Shown: in pieces, positions 33,203 to 45,978 of the stretch
Layout: every line of letters starts with the position of its first letter
Position numbering within the stretch: the stretch's first letter is position 1
NCBI GenBank assembly: GCA_026182355.1
Contig: JAPFBL010000603.1
Coordinates: forward strand, 141,755 to 205,754
Direction: 5' to 3'
Length of the DNA: 64,000 nt
Origin: Hermatobates lingyangjiaoensis
Taxonomy: Eukaryota; Arthropoda; Insecta; Hemiptera; Hermatobatidae
Program-made: the position numbers and the translations under genes
Notes under the pieces: model-generated
The model's database searches: none
What the model was told of the DNA's origin: nothing
What the model saw: only the letters and a program-made list of their open reading frames with translations

Positions 33203-35260
33203 TCACTTGTAAACCCCCCTCTCTCTCTTCCTTACCATCACCCCTTCCTTGTAAATAGCCACCTTCAGTGTCTCTTACGTCACTCCCACCCCTTCCTCAA
33301 CCCCCCCCCCCCCAAAAAAAAAACAAACCTTCATCCATTGTAAATAGTGCTCATGCAGTGTTTATTTATTACATATACCATTAACCATATGTTAGATCGA
33401 TATATAACCTGGCATTAATGTAAAAGACATTGCTAGTGATGGTGTTTTGTAACTTTTGTAATTAATTTTATTTTTTCAATTCATTGGACAAAAACATTCC
33501 ACATTATTAATATAACCAGTTTTGATTTGAATAAAGGCAGAGATGAAGCTCAACGTGTCCCATCACTGAAGCATTAACATTGTGCCATCTAATTATATCT
33601 ATGTATAATTATTATTGAATATAAATTTAAACTCATTAGGAATTGTGTTGTTTGTTGGTATATGAAAGAACAAAGAGTTAGTTACATTTTAGATACATAT
33701 TATAAAATTTTGTATAATTGCCATTTTTTAATTTGCCAAAATATTTGTATTTATTTTTTTAATTTAAATTATTTAAACATATACTTCCCAATGTTCCTGT
33801 TTGCTTTAGGTTTACTGAAGGATTTTTGTTAAGAGTCACATGTGAGACAAAGTGAAGAGTTACCCAGTCCCTAGTTCACTTTGTCTTCTCTGCTTGTTTT
33901 TAAAGTGTAGTCATTGCACTGAGTACAATGTAGATATTTATTGATCATAGATATTGTTTTCTATATGTTTCACTAAATTATTAAATTATAAAAAAAAAAC
34001 TCAATTATAATTTCTAGATCTATGTGTGATCTGTTGGATCGAATGATATTGAAGACTTTCCTCTCCTTTTATTTATTTAATTTTATTGCAATTCACTTCA
34101 TGACTGCTCAAAATTGTCAGGAACTATTTTAGGAATTGTATAAAAGAGAAATGAAACCAAAACTGTGTAAAAATAAGTATTAAGTTCTCTTGTCATTCCT
34201 TCCGATGTTATATGGTCATATCTATTGTACTGGTATTAGACTTTTTATAAAGTTTATATTCATTGTAATATAATATTTAATTAGTGTTAATATTTATTTC
34301 TAATTGTAATGTGTTTTAAGACAGTGGATATTTTTCATAGCAGTCACTAGTTGAAACAATGACGATCCAGGGCTGAACAATACCAGTGGGACTCATGTTA
34401 CGTACTACACTGCCATTTTGAATTAATTTTGTCAAGTCACAGTTGCATTTAAATGTATATTGTAATCTGTAAATTTAATGATGTAAAAAAAAAATTATAT
34501 TGGTATTACTGATTAAACATTTATTTAATTGTACCAATATTATCAGTACTTATGCTTGAAACTAATTTGTTTCGAATAATGTTTAGTGATAGTACTTATT
34601 GGAGCAATTGTGCTTTTAAAGACTCTCAAAAAAAATGTTTCGTCTGCATTATTGTATTTGCACCTAGATGTTTATGGCACTTAAGTGCAATATTTTTGAC
34701 AGGATCACTGTAGATTTTAAAAAAAAAATGGATCGATTGGATGCCACTCGAAATTTATTGGATTTTTTCAACTACTTTTACATGTATGGACAAAATAATA
34801 AAAAATACTACTGTCAATATTACGTTGAAATAATGGTGTTTTTGTTAATGTGTTCACCGAAGTCTATTGCTGTTGGCCAATAATAATTCTTAACAGTAAT
34901 CAATCTGTAAGATTTAGTTTTTACCTGTTTTTTTTTAAGCTAATTGTAAGATACATCTGCTGAATTGTTTCATTTCAAGTTGTTATCGTTTTTACCCTCA
35001 GATAGATAAGTTCTTATGTAAGTTATATTTACTGCAATTGTTTAAGTACAGCCCTGGTTAGCATCCTACTTTCAACACTTACCATTACGAAAGTAATACT
35101 CAACTTGGCACTAAGAGTATTGTTTATATTGGGACTGAATGTATGTGTGAATTTTATTTGTGTAAAAGTGTTTTGTATTTCTTTTTTAATTTAAGCTGTG
35201 ATTATAATCTTTATAGCTGTATAGACTCAGTACTGATAATAAAATTTTAAAAACATTTTA
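33203..35260 (+). other. CadN: CadN 3' untranslated region with several poly(A) signals
   Basis: AT-rich non-coding sequence after the stop, including a C-run then A-run at 33301-33322. AATAAA occurs at 33530-33535, giving a short 3' UTR, and at 35238-35243, giving one of about 2 kb. The distal signal lies in a repeat whose two downstream copies also carry AATAAA (35550, 35872), so ends near 35.57 or 35.9 kb are possible. The end used cannot be read from sequence alone. Confidence 0.6.
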
Positions 35261-35950
35261 GTTTATTTAAAAACCCAAAATTTATAATACTGGATGACAA
35301 TAGTCCTCCTTAGTTCATTTATTTTGTTAAAGTGCAGTTTTCTAAATTATAATGCTTGTGGGGTAGTATTTTTTGTGTGGCAGTTTTTTATTTCCATTAA
35401 AAAAATATTTAAAATGAAAAACTAATTTATTCCATGATATTAAGCAACACGAAAAATGATTTTTCGAAAATCTATATATATTTGACGATTTTTATTAACT
35501 ACATTTTTTTGTTATTATAGAATTACGACAAAATAAACTTAATATTGATAATAAAACTTTAAAAATATGTTGGTTCTTTTAAAATTCCAAAATTTATAAT
35601 ATTTGAGCACAATAGCATTTAGTTCAAGGTAAAAATTTAATTTGTTTAAGGTACAGTTTTCTAAATTATAATGCTACTCTGCTAAATTACGGCAGATTTT
35701 TTTCATTTTCGTTAAAAAAATAATTCAAACAACAATTTATTGCATGATATTAAGCATCACGAAGATGTATTGTGTAATCTACATATAATTGATGATTTTT
35801 AGTAAATATAGTTTTTCTTTTATTATAGAACTTCATGTTTCGGCAGAAGGCAAAATAAACTCAATACTGATAATAAAATTTTAAAAATATGTTAGTTCTT
35901 TTAAAAACCCAAAATTTATAATATTGAAGGACAATAGTCCTTAAATAACT
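35225..35950 (+). repeat. Two and a part tandem copies of a 312-322 bp unit carrying the distal poly(A) signal
   Basis: The block GATAATAAAA followed by TTTTAAAAAC, CAAAATTTATAATA and a GACAATAG-type word recurs, with AATAAA at 35238, 35550 and 35872. Copies 1 and 2 also share CAGTTTTCTAAATTATAATG. Copy 3 is cut off near 35950. Copies are visibly diverged, so the duplication is not recent. Confidence 0.85.
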
Positions 35951-36315
35951 ATAGTATAACTAATAAACGGCCCAATGATAAATATAATTCATCGACATAA
36001 AATATCTTTTAAAAATTCACTAATGCACTTAAATGAACAAATCACTTAATTGATAACTCATCAGATTACAATGTAAATTTATAGTTATCTATCAATGAAT
36101 GACAAGTTCATTCACTAGCATTGCATAGCAGTTTTAAAATTTTTAATCTTGAACGACAATTTTATCGTGGATTATATGCTATTCATTTCAAATCAAACTT
36201 GAAAAAAATAGATAAAAATATATACGAATGTTTTCCTTATCTCGACCACATATATTTAACAATATTTTTCTTTTTTATCGAGGTTTGGTTTAGCTTCAAT
36301 AATACAACACCTTTA

Positions 36316-36355
36316 AGCCGACATTTCGTCTATATTTGTAAACATCTTCAGGGCT
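36316..36355 (-). ncRNA. Hammerhead motif, family C, minus strand
   Basis: AGCC, CTGAAGA, extra T, stem II GTTTA/TAGAC (one G/T pair), GAAA, TGT, C, GGCT. Stem I pairs fully; the palindrome is changed from ACGT to ATGT. Confidence 0.6.
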
Positions 36356-36426
36356 ACATCAATTCAGAATTTAATTACAGTAACATGAGATTAAATATAA
36401 CATGTAATTAAATTCTGTATTGATGT

Positions 36427-36466
36427 AGCCCTGAAGATGTCTACAAATATAGACGAAACGTCGGCT
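36427..36466 (+). ncRNA. Hammerhead motif, family C, plus strand, complete 40 nt
   Basis: Stem I AGCC/GGCT (four pairs), CTGAAGA, extra T, stem II GTCTA/TAGAC with loop CAAATA, GAAA, palindrome ACGT and C as cleavage-site base. Every conserved core base is present. With a palindromic third stem it would be expected to work as a dimer. Confidence 0.7.
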
Positions 36467-36759
36467 TAAAGGTGTTGTATTATTGAAGCTAGACCAAACC
36501 TCGATAAAAAAGAATAATAGTGTTAAAAATATATATAAAGAGAAGACCTTTTTTTCTTTACCAGATAACCACAACTAAGAAATAAAATATTAATGTCAAG
36601 CTTACTATTCTGTCTTAGATCTGGAAGGAACGAGATCATGAAAAATAGCGATTATAACTGTTTTGGGTTTAGATATATCCTGCTCTCTCTGTCACTCACA
36701 CACACACACAAAAGTATATATATATATATATATATAATATATATATATAACTAAATAAG

Positions 36760-37400
36760 AAGGAACAGACAGACAAACTACATCGATATTTCGACATCTC
36801 AAATCAAGAGGTGTGAAACGTCAAGAGTCACAGGAAATACAGCGTTATAGAAATCAAATTTTCGGGTAAACCGTCTTCAGAGAAAGTTACCGAGATTTTG
36901 AAGACTTTGTATTAAACAAGAAACCAAGGGATGCTGGTCCCCTTTCTTTTATTCTGTAATGAGTTTCTAAAATTTGAGTTTGGATAAGTGATGTTTCTTT
37001 AACTTGTGTTTACTTTCTTCGAGTGTTAGACATTCGATATATATAAAAAATATATAAAAAAATCGGTAAATTTACATTATTTAAAGGAACAATAAAGTAA
37101 ATTTACATTTTAGATACAAGTTCATTAAAAAAATCTTGACTTCTGCCTATGAATAAAGTTTTTACTAAAACCTGAAACGTTGGCTAAGATTTGAGTTTGT
37201 AATTTTTTATCCTGGAAGATTACCGACTCGTTGATTAGAGAACAACCTATATATATATATATATATATATAATATAAACAAGATATACAATAACACGGAA
37301 ATAAAAATCAAGTGACAACACAAACCAAATAAGTATTCAGAAAAGTTAAGAATCTAACCATAACAACGTTTCATCAGTCAGAATTCAGTGAACTATACAT
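36760..37400. other. Patchwork of decayed PLE-type fragments
   Basis: Contains a family E-like piece (ATCGATATTTCGACATC, about 36785), a family D-like piece (ATTTTCGGG then ACCGTCTTCAG, about 36860), a hammerhead-like fold with core TATGAATAAA at 37144-37185 (stem I GCC/GGC, GAAACGT), and a CGTTTCATCAGTCAGA piece at 37365. All are separated by (AT)n runs. Confidence 0.5.
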
Positions 37401-37799
37401 ATACAATTTATATATTCATAATGCATTTAAATATATAAAAAATGAAAATACATTTGATATATTGATCTAAGATTCAAAATCCATCTAAAACACACATATA
37501 AGACTACGATGGCATTATAAGATCACGAAAGGAAAATTATTTGTAGCATTCTAAACCTGTTAGGTCACTAGACTGTTCATCTATGGAAGCAGAACAAACC
37601 TTCAAAGATATTATTCAATTTGAGAAACTACGAAACACCAAAGACTATCACTGGTAAAAAAAAAGCATATTGCAAGTTGAAACATGACCAGGAACAGAGA
37701 AAACCTTGATTACCAAATACAGTAAAGGTGGCTTTACTTTTATAAATACGTTACCTGTTAATGGACTATAACATCAATGTATTATAATGTATTCTTATA

Positions 37800-38490
37800 A
37801 TCTTAGTTTAAATAAACAAATGAAAAGGTTATGTTAAATTGCAGTGGCTGTCCTACAAGATGATACACGTAAACCGAACATTTGCTCTTCATGATTCGAC
37901 ACAAGAATTATTCTAACTCATGTGCATTTCAAAATATGATGCATATGACATCATGTAGCCTCGGGACCGAAGCGACGAGTCCTCTCTATACCTTTTTTAG
38001 TAATCTTAGATTCCTTGCCTTATTTATCTATTATTTATTACATCTCAACTCCCTATTAACCGTTACTCTTGTTTATTCCCTTTTCATCTCTTTCATCAAA
38101 TAACTATCAGTCTCATAGAGACCACCAGGTTTGTGTTTTATAATTTTGTTGATGTAGGTCATAGAAGCCTACCTCTGCGAGGTCCATTGGGCATATCATG
38201 TGGACTGTCTCGTTTTCTCATTCCTGAAGATGCGGTTGGTTAAACGTGAAATGGCGAAATGACTCCAAATTAAAAAAAAAATCAACCTATTCTGATATAT
38301 GAAGTTATGGTCGAAAGGATAAGGTGCATGAGTAAGTCAAAACAGGCTTAACATCCTCTCCGAGGGACGACGTGCTCGAATTTATTTACCTCCCTTGTGG
38401 ATAAATCGAGTACCAGAGTGGGTATTGAACCCCGCATCTGGCATTCCTGAGGCACGTTGTTACTGGGCTAACCTAGTCCCTTTGTAAATG
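37800..38490 (-). mobile_element. tRNA-headed SINE fragments, minus strand, split by other repeats
   Basis: 37805-37930 matches the SINE tail in reverse (GTTATGTTAAATTGCAGTGG, TGCTCTTCATGATTCGACAC). 38335-38480 matches the head in reverse (GAGGGACGACGTGCTCGAAT, then a tRNA-like ATTGAACCCCGCATCTGGC). Between them lie unrelated sequence and a CCTGAAGATGCGGTTGG word like a decayed hammerhead. Confidence 0.6.
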
Positions 38491-39214
38491 TATTATATTA
38501 ATATTGAAATGTAAAAGTAAACCTATAATCAAACAGGGACCCAGTTACAAGAAATTTCATTCCTTGGCACAGTTACTAGTATACAAACACACACAGGTAT
38601 TGAACACAGGAGGTAAAAACTATGAACTCCCGTTGAAAACTCCATACCAAAATTTTAACCCAAAAGCAATACTATCATTCTTTTAAAGGCAATATAAAAA
38701 CGAAAAAAAATATTCATAAATTATATTACTTGTTTTGTAAAAGTTCACATAACTTTCATATAAGCAAAGTATATATTAATATATTACTTATGTAAAACTT
38801 TCATAATTTTAAATAAGTTTTATTTAAATCTTTTATCAGGTTATGAAAGTTAAATATATATTGTTAAGTAAGCAATATATGAAAATTATATAACTTTTTC
38901 CAAATTATTATTAAAGGATTCATTGAATGGTACCCATGAATTACAGGAATATTATACATTCTAAATAGCTAATAACACAATTTATGATTATATTTTAAGC
39001 AGTAAATTTAACATTTTTCCCCTAAACATTTTTAGATTTAAGAGAGATAGTCTGGACGATATTTAGATACACATTTATGTATATAGCAATTAAGCCATCC
39101 AGAAGACTTTTGAATTAAAAAACAGTTAAAAAGAAGGGATTAATTAGTTTAACAATTATTTTATAACTATTTACAAGATATAATCAATTTAAAATAAGCT
39201 CAATGTAAAAAATC

Positions 39215-39415
39215 TGGAGTGGCCTACACTCTACTTTACTATAAGTAACTTAATGTCAAATTTCTTGAGTATATAAAACATAACGTCTTATTTAAGCATA
39301 ACGTAAACATCTAAATGGGATATAATTATTAGCCTTTCATTCCTGAGGTAGTACAGATAGTGATTGAAGGACATATCAATTTATAAGCTTATTTTTGTAC
39401 ATCACAAATAATTTA
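39215..39415 (-). mobile_element. End fragment of the repeat family at 50138-51765
   Basis: Reverse complement of 51545-51765, sharing GGAGTGGCCTACACTCTACT, TTTCTTGAGTATATAAAACA and GGACATATCAATTTATAAGC. Class unknown. Confidence 0.7.
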
Positions 39416-39727
39416 TTATTTGCAAAATATTGATTGCATTGAATCAATATTTGCAGCATTGAAATATTGATTAAAAAAAAATGATTTAATATTCTGTTAT
39501 AAATTTTTTTTTAAAGTTGTTAGAAATTATTTCACAACATTATATACACTGCTGTTAACAACATAAAAGATAAAAATTCATTAAAAACTGAATCATTAGT
39601 CACAGTATAACATACCTTTGCTTAAATTTGAGATTTCTTTCTATAAATATAATTATTAATATTATTGTTTTCCCCTTTTTTTCTAATATTAAAAGATTAC
39701 CTTTGGATTGCATCTTTCATATTAATC

Positions 39728-40490
39728 CATAGAAAAGCAACTAATTATATAATATTCTAAATAATGGAAGTATCTTACATTATTTTTTGTAGGAATAACT
39801 TTTTTTAAACTACAATTTAATTGAATCTTAATTCAAATGAATCAATTTTAAATGTTTTTGAAAGTTATAATGATATTATTTAATATAAAGTTGAATTATT
39901 ATAAGATACATTGAATTACTTAATTAATAATATAACCTATTCTAATTAGTAAAGATGACATTCATTTTTTTGCGTTAATATAATGTAATGTAATTTTTCT
40001 CAATCTACTTTTGTTTGTCGTCGTTTAACAGTTATAATTTAACGTAATATAGTAGAAAATAGAAGAGAATTTGAAAATGTGTACTAACTTTCTTTTTGAT
40101 GTGGAGATTCTTTCACCTTTTCTTCTTTCTTTCCCAACACTTATACGAACACGAAAATAATTTCACACGTGTGAATAACTAAGTAATATAATTAATAAAA
40201 ACACTTTTAAACTACTTTATACAACAATTTTTTTCTAAACTCCGATTAAATAAACCGACGCGTACAGCTATAAAAAAGAAGGAAGCCATTATGATTTGCA
40301 CAAATATGAAAGAGATTTGGCTCTTAATTAAACCAGTGTTTACACAATAGAGAGTAAATGAACTAAATACAGACTAAATACTTAATGCGTAGAAAACCAA
40401 TTAATTATATAATATTCTAAATAATGGAAGTATATTACATTATTTTCTGTAGGAATAACTTTTTTTTAAATTACAATTTAATTATGATGA
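39728..40490 (+). repeat. Pair of ~95-bp direct repeats
   Basis: ATATAATATTCTAAATAATG with GAAGTAT, TTACATTATTTT and GTAGGAATAACTTTTTTT occurs at 39728-39822 and 40387-40488. The 560 bp between are AT-rich and contain no visible gene. Could be the ends of a degraded element. Confidence 0.65.
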
Positions 40491-41805
40491 ATATAACTCA
40501 CATTTTGGTGAGTTATATTCATCAAAAAAGGTTTCAATGTAATCAATATTAGTTTTAAATAAACATAATAAACAACACAAAATAGAAAAATAAATATATT
40601 AGTGGAATTTAGCAATTGACTTTGCAGGACAGTAGATAATAATTCGTTTTCTTTTTTAAAAAATTTCAGTTTGTGTGCAATTTGCTAAAAGGAAATATAT
40701 TATTAATTGCCAAGCTATTTAATTCAATGTTTTGTTTTAATGCAGTTTTCTCTATTGTACTAATTTTAACTACAATATTATCATTGTCACAGCCTCAGAA
40801 AAAAAAAATCTATTGAATCACGTTAACAAATAATTAAGACTGGAGTCATTTGTGAGTAATATTTTAAATTAATTTTCAATATATTACAAATTGATATCGC
40901 AGAATTTACATAGTTATTTATTATCATTTCGTAGTTTTTGTGTACAACAAGTAAATAATAGTATATTTCATAAGATAATATACTATATTTTTATTATAAG
41001 ATAAGACATAAGATAAAACCATTGTAAGATAAGACCATAACATAAGATAATAACAATTTTTTTAAAGTTTCACTTATAATTCTATATTTTTAGATTATAT
41101 TTGCATAATTTAAATATAGATATATTTGAAATACTATATTTTTAGATAATATTTGCATAATTTAAATATTATAAATAAAATGTATTTTATTAAATTAATT
41201 TTATTCTAAGTCATATAATAATTTGTGTAATTTCTCTTACTTAATTATCTTAATATATAAATTAATTTAATTCACTTACATTATTAATTAAAGCAGTAAT
41301 TATGGAAACAAATTAACAAGTCACCACCAGCTTTGCAAGCGGTTATTGCGTGGTATTTACTCATGATTAGAAAGTTGAAGAAACACAAAGTCTCAACACA
41401 CAAAGAATTGATTGTAATTCCATGAAAATAAATTTAACGGATTATCAACGGCAAGTGGACTGCCGTCACAAAATTCATGAGTGTCATTCTTAGTTCATTA
41501 TATAATATCTCTTTGTATTAACTTGTATGACATTTACCTGCAATAATGAAACATTTATTATTTTTATTTCATGCAATTTAAAAACGAAATGAAAGTTAAG
41601 GATGTCACTCGTGCTTCATTTAAGAATTATTTTTTATTTTTTTTATTCTCTATTTTGATATCATTAAAATTGTTTTCATATGATCACCTAGCCACATTTT
41701 TTAGCAACTATTTTTGCTTCCCAGGGTTGTAGGATCCCCCCCCCCCCCAAATCAAATTTATTTTCAATTGCTGTTAAGTCCCAGACTATCATCTTATACA
41801 GTACT

Positions 41806-42170
41806 TGTTTACATATATGCACACTCGTTTACATACATGCACACTCGTTTACATATATGTACACTCGTTTACATATATGCACACTCGTTTACATACATAC
41901 ACACTCGTTTACATATATGCACACTCGTTTATATACATGCATACTCGTTTACATATGTACACACTCGTTTACATATATGCACACTCGTTTACATATATGC
42001 ACACTCGTTTACATATATGCATACTCGTTTACATATATGCACACTCGTTTACATACATATACACTCGTTTACATATATGTACACTCGTTTACATATATGC
42101 ACACTCGTTTACATACATGCACACTCGTTTACATATATGCACACTCGTTTACATACATGCACACTTGTTT
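41806..42170 (+). repeat. 20-bp tandem repeat, about 18 copies
   Basis: Unit ACACTCGTTTACATATATGC with a few substitutions (ACATAC, GTAC). Because 20 is not a multiple of 3, all three + frames stay open and read the same Tyr/Thr/His/Ser-rich repeat; none is a gene. Confidence 0.97.
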
Positions 42171-43000
42171 TAAAAAAAATCAATGATTTTCTTTAAAAAA
42201 ACCATATAATTCAAATCATAAAAAAATGGTAAATTAAATGGCTAAGCAAATAAATATAATAAATTTTCAACCCCATTAAAAAAACTAATTTTGAAAAATT
42301 TAAAACAAATTTATTTTTAATTTGCCAATATTACAGTTGAAAATACGTTTAAAAACTGTATTATACACATAAAACAAAAAAAGCAATTACGACCTTAAAA
42401 ACTCATTTGGTTATAAAATTAGAATTTTTTTTTCGCTTTTTATTATTTTATTTTTCTAATTTCTATTTTTACCCCCTCAAAATTCCGCCCCCCCCCTCCT
42501 TCCTACACCTCTTTGTCTGATATCGTCGAGGTATTGTCTCACTCTTCTGGTAGCCAATCCCGATTTAGTTAAATAAATAAGAAAACGGCCTTACTGTTTA
42601 CCATTTAAATATTTTGGACCTTAAATGGCAAAATGGTATTTTCCATTTTATGTTATTTCAACAATAATAAATCAAAAGTAATGCTGTATAAATTTAAGTT
42701 TGAATTTTCAAGAGATTTATTTACTGTTGAATACTTCGAGATATATATATATATATATATATATATTGGAATAGGCAAAGGCAACCCCACTATGATTTTG
42801 AGGCCGAAACTAATAAAGCAGAAGCAGGTGTTGTTAGAATATTAACTGGTTTCTGTATCTCTATCTAATCAACCTTCAAGCCAATCTAGGTGAGATTGGA
42901 AACTTTTTAACAGATCACCAAGTTAAGGTGAGAAGAAAAACCAGACACAAGTTTGAAATAACCTTTATATAATGCAAAAAAAAAAATTAAATTAGAAATG

Positions 43001-43220
43001 GAATCAATTAATTGGATGTAATAAGAAATTCTAATCACGTATTCGTTTAGAATGGTGAGGAAATGGACTGGGGCCGGTTTGCATATTTCACCTGAGATAA
43101 TTCGATTTGGGTAAATGACGCAGGATTAATGGCCCGGGGTGGTGCAGTGACGTCACACCTGTTTGTTTTTTGGGGGCCCTCATCTGATAAATAAGATACT
43201 CTTACCTACTTCAAGATATC
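43001..43220. promoter_or_regulatory. GC-richer island with clustered factor-site words: possible enhancer
   Basis: In an AT-rich desert this stretch is complex and GC-richer. It holds TTTGCATA (POU-like), CACCTG (E-box), GGATTA, the full CRE TGACGTCA, TGTTTGTTT (forkhead-like) and GATAA words within 130 bp. No ORF, no sign of a transposon. Function is inferred only from composition and motif density. Confidence 0.3.
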
Positions 43221-45110
43221 GATTGCCAACCATTATCAACTGTACTTTGTCTCACTGCAAATTATCAGTCATTCCTTTTATTTGGGAACGCACAACCGAA
43301 AATCAAAAAAACATTTATATATTTTTTTAAAATGCTAAAGAAAATAATACCTGTTGACTTCAATTTGTCATTTTTGAATTGTTAAAACTATTTACTCTAT
43401 ATCCCTTCTACATATTGACATCTTAATTATAGGTTCCAATAACTACGCCATTAGTCAGGCATTTTATTTATTTATTTTTTTTTTTTTAATTCTATTTTAT
43501 CCCCAGAAGGAACGAAATGTAACTTTTTACTTCTTGTTTTCAAGGAATAATGTAAGACATTTAATCTCCGCACTTAAAAATGGGATAAATAATGAAAAAA
43601 AGGTGGGGGATATAATCCAGGTTGTACAACTTAATTATTTTGTTGGTATCGCTTTTTAGGTATGAAGTGAAATGAGATCGAAAAGAGTTAGGGTGGCAAG
43701 CCTGATTTTTAAATCCCTGTTATATTAGTAAGTTATTCTACTCTCTTTTGTTCACATACTTTTGTTTAGCTTTTTTAAAATTTTACATTGGATTATTAAG
43801 AGTAATCATTAATTGTTTTATATTAATTAACACAAAATAAATTATTATTATAGAGCCTTATCTGGAAATAAAATATATTATGCTGTAAATATGAAATAAC
43901 GAGCTGTTATACCCTCGGGTATTTATCTTCCTCTGCTACATCTTGTGAATTAAAATTCCTCTAAAACCGTCGACTACCCCTCGGGATTTATTAGCCTTGA
44001 TTCCTTCAGCGTTACTTCAGTAATCAACTAAAACACTTGAGAGATAAATAGACCTCATTATTCCCTAGGTGAATAAATATTTATATAATAACCAAATATC
44101 AATAAACAGTTAAAATACTTTTAAAAACTTTACAAAAATACTTCATCTTGTTTTCAACAAGATTACACTTTAAGAAAGTGTTTGGTAAGAAGTATCTAAA
44201 ACTCTGAGAGCATTTTCCCATTTCCTATTTCACTACAAATAATATGATTTGCAGCCTCAACTGATCTATTAAATCGCGAAACCTGAATATTTTTTATAAT
44301 TAGGGAAATATTTAAAACTGTACTTCTATAAAGTAATTTGAAAAAATTAAGGTCTCAATTTTCTTTTCTTTAGCGCTTAACATTTAAGATTGAAATCTTT
44401 ATAACGTTAGACTTTTATTGTTAAAAATGGAGAAATATGTTGACACCATCCATCTGATGTAAGATGCAAAACGCTGTCTTATGCTTTTATGATTTTCTAC
44501 ATTAATAAATTTGAGAAAAGCAACATTGCAATTACAATCACTTTATCTAAAATGATCCATATTTCTGCACCCTAGGACAAAACAGAACGGGAAAACCAAC
44601 ATATGTAAACGGTGATAGCCAAGAAGTGTCGTTAGGCTCAATGGAACAAACTTGTCTAGTACCTAATAAATTTTAACATGACGAAATAGAGAAATGAACT
44701 TGTTATACCGAAAAGCTGTTTATTAAAAACAAGAAAACGCAATTTACCTCAAATATAACAGTTAAATCTCAAAAATTTTCAGGCCAGGAAGTATAATTAC
44801 TGGATTATTTCTTCCCTCCTGCCTCCATGTGTAATGTATGTATTTCCTTCATCATTGTCACTGGTAATGTTACATTTACATTGTTGTGACTATGTAAAAT
44901 AAAAAAAAAAAAATCTCCAAAAAGAGAAGTATAGGGGTCAATAAAAAAATCGGTTGAAGAATGACTAATTAGAAAAAAAACGACACAAAGATATTATTAT
45001 GCATATTTAAAATCTTTTTTAGCAATAAAACATTGTTTAGTTTGAATTCATATTGAATGCTACAATTAAGTCATATAAACTTACAAATTACAAAGGAAAA
45101 ATAAAAAAGT
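43220..45110. other. AT-rich intergenic DNA, nothing assignable
   Basis: No ORF with domain content and no repeat ends. One moderately complex patch at 43890-44010 (CCCTCGGGTATTTATC, CCCTCGGGATTTATTAGCC) might be conserved non-coding sequence. Confidence 0.5.
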
Positions 45111-45220
45111 TGAGTTGTGTTTGCCAGTCGAGTAGAACTCATCTTCTTCTTCTACTCCTGATGATGACGAGGTCGAAATATTGAAGGAGTTGTGTGTTGT
45201 TTCCAGGTGTTCTTTTATTC
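45110..45220 (+). mobile_element. PLE-type fragment, family E, hammerhead motif 45155-45186
   Basis: CTC, CTGATGA, extra T, stem II GAC/GTC (loop GAG), GAAA, palindrome ATAT, T, then GAAG. Stem I is only two pairs next to the core, with a possible CTTC/GAAG pairing further out. Confidence 0.55.
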
Positions 45221-45866
45221 TAATCGTTTGATATTTTGTCCTAACGGATCGTTTCACTTTTTAAAAGAAAAATACAGGTATAATTAGGGCACGTGTTTGT
45301 TTCTTGAAACTGAATTCCTTAAGTTAATACTTCTCAAATTATCTAGGCAATATGTAGTTTCAACATTCATTTATACTTTCTTACTTCTTAGTTCGAGCTT
45401 CCAAAGCTCTCCGCTTCGATGGCTCGGTGTCTCCGGTATAGGTCAGCAGAACATTCATTTATAAACTAGCAACAATTAGTTACTCATAAAAAATAAAACC
45501 AAATAATTCGCCAATGAACGGCTTTATTTAGTGGCATCCAAATTAACTATGTGTGTAGTCACTATGTGTTATTTACTCATAGTCAGAAATTATGAGTGTC
45601 TCAATAAAATAACGTTGCATTCACAAAATAATATGTCTTAGTGAGAATATGAATACGAAACCAGTATTCCTTCGTCTCTACTTTCTGACTGATAGAAGAC
45701 AAACCTGGAAAGGAACCCTTTGGTTTGAAATGTCCTGTTTTATTAATGACTTTTTTTCATTTTGGAAACTTTTTTGAGCATAATCAACAAATGTAATAAA
45801 AAGATTTCATGTAAACACGTGAAATAACAATCAATGATCAAACCACAATATGAAATGGGAAAACAA

Positions 45867-45909
45867 GACTAAGATCTTTCAACCGTAACAGGCGGTCTTC
45901 GTCAGAGTC
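45867..45909 (-). ncRNA. Hammerhead motif, family B, minus strand, complete 43 nt
   Basis: Stem I GACT/AGTC, CTGACGA, extra A, stem II GACCG/CGGTT (one G/T pair) with loop CCTGTTA, GAAA, palindrome AGATCT, then T. All core bases intact. Confidence 0.7.
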
Positions 45910-45935
45910 AAAAAACCAACTTGGGTTGGGTTTTT

Positions 45936-45978
45936 GACTCTGACGAAGACCGCTCGTTACGGTTGAAAGATTTTAGTC
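45936..45978 (+). ncRNA. Hammerhead motif, family B, plus strand
   Basis: Same fold as the mirror copy (loop CTCGTTA). One base change spoils the palindrome (AGATTT instead of AGATCT). The stem I pairs GACT/AGTC are intact. Confidence 0.6.

Larger units (their letters stand above)
36260..36510. mobile_element. PLE-type inverted pair, family C, best preserved in the window
   Basis: Arms 36262-36380 and 36405-36512 are reverse complements (GAGGTTTGGT, AATACAACACCTTTAAGCC, TAATTCAG). Each arm carries a hammerhead motif, on opposite strands, listed separately. Located just beyond the CadN transcript. Confidence 0.85.

Noticed and set aside
34668..34883. 71-codon ORF in the 3' UTR
   Set aside because: AT-rich, no domain, sits within the CadN 3' UTR.
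37144..37185. Standard hammerhead ribozyme
   Set aside because: Stem I and GAAACGU fit, but CUGANGA is missing and two extra bases precede GAAA; reported only as a variant fold.
38220..38265. Hammerhead motif (CCTGAAGATGCGG ... GTGAAATGG)
   Set aside because: No convincing stem II or closing stem I; treated as decay.
41714..42196. Three overlapping ORFs of 109-160 codons
   Set aside because: All read the same 20-bp repeat in different frames, as expected for a stop-free unit.
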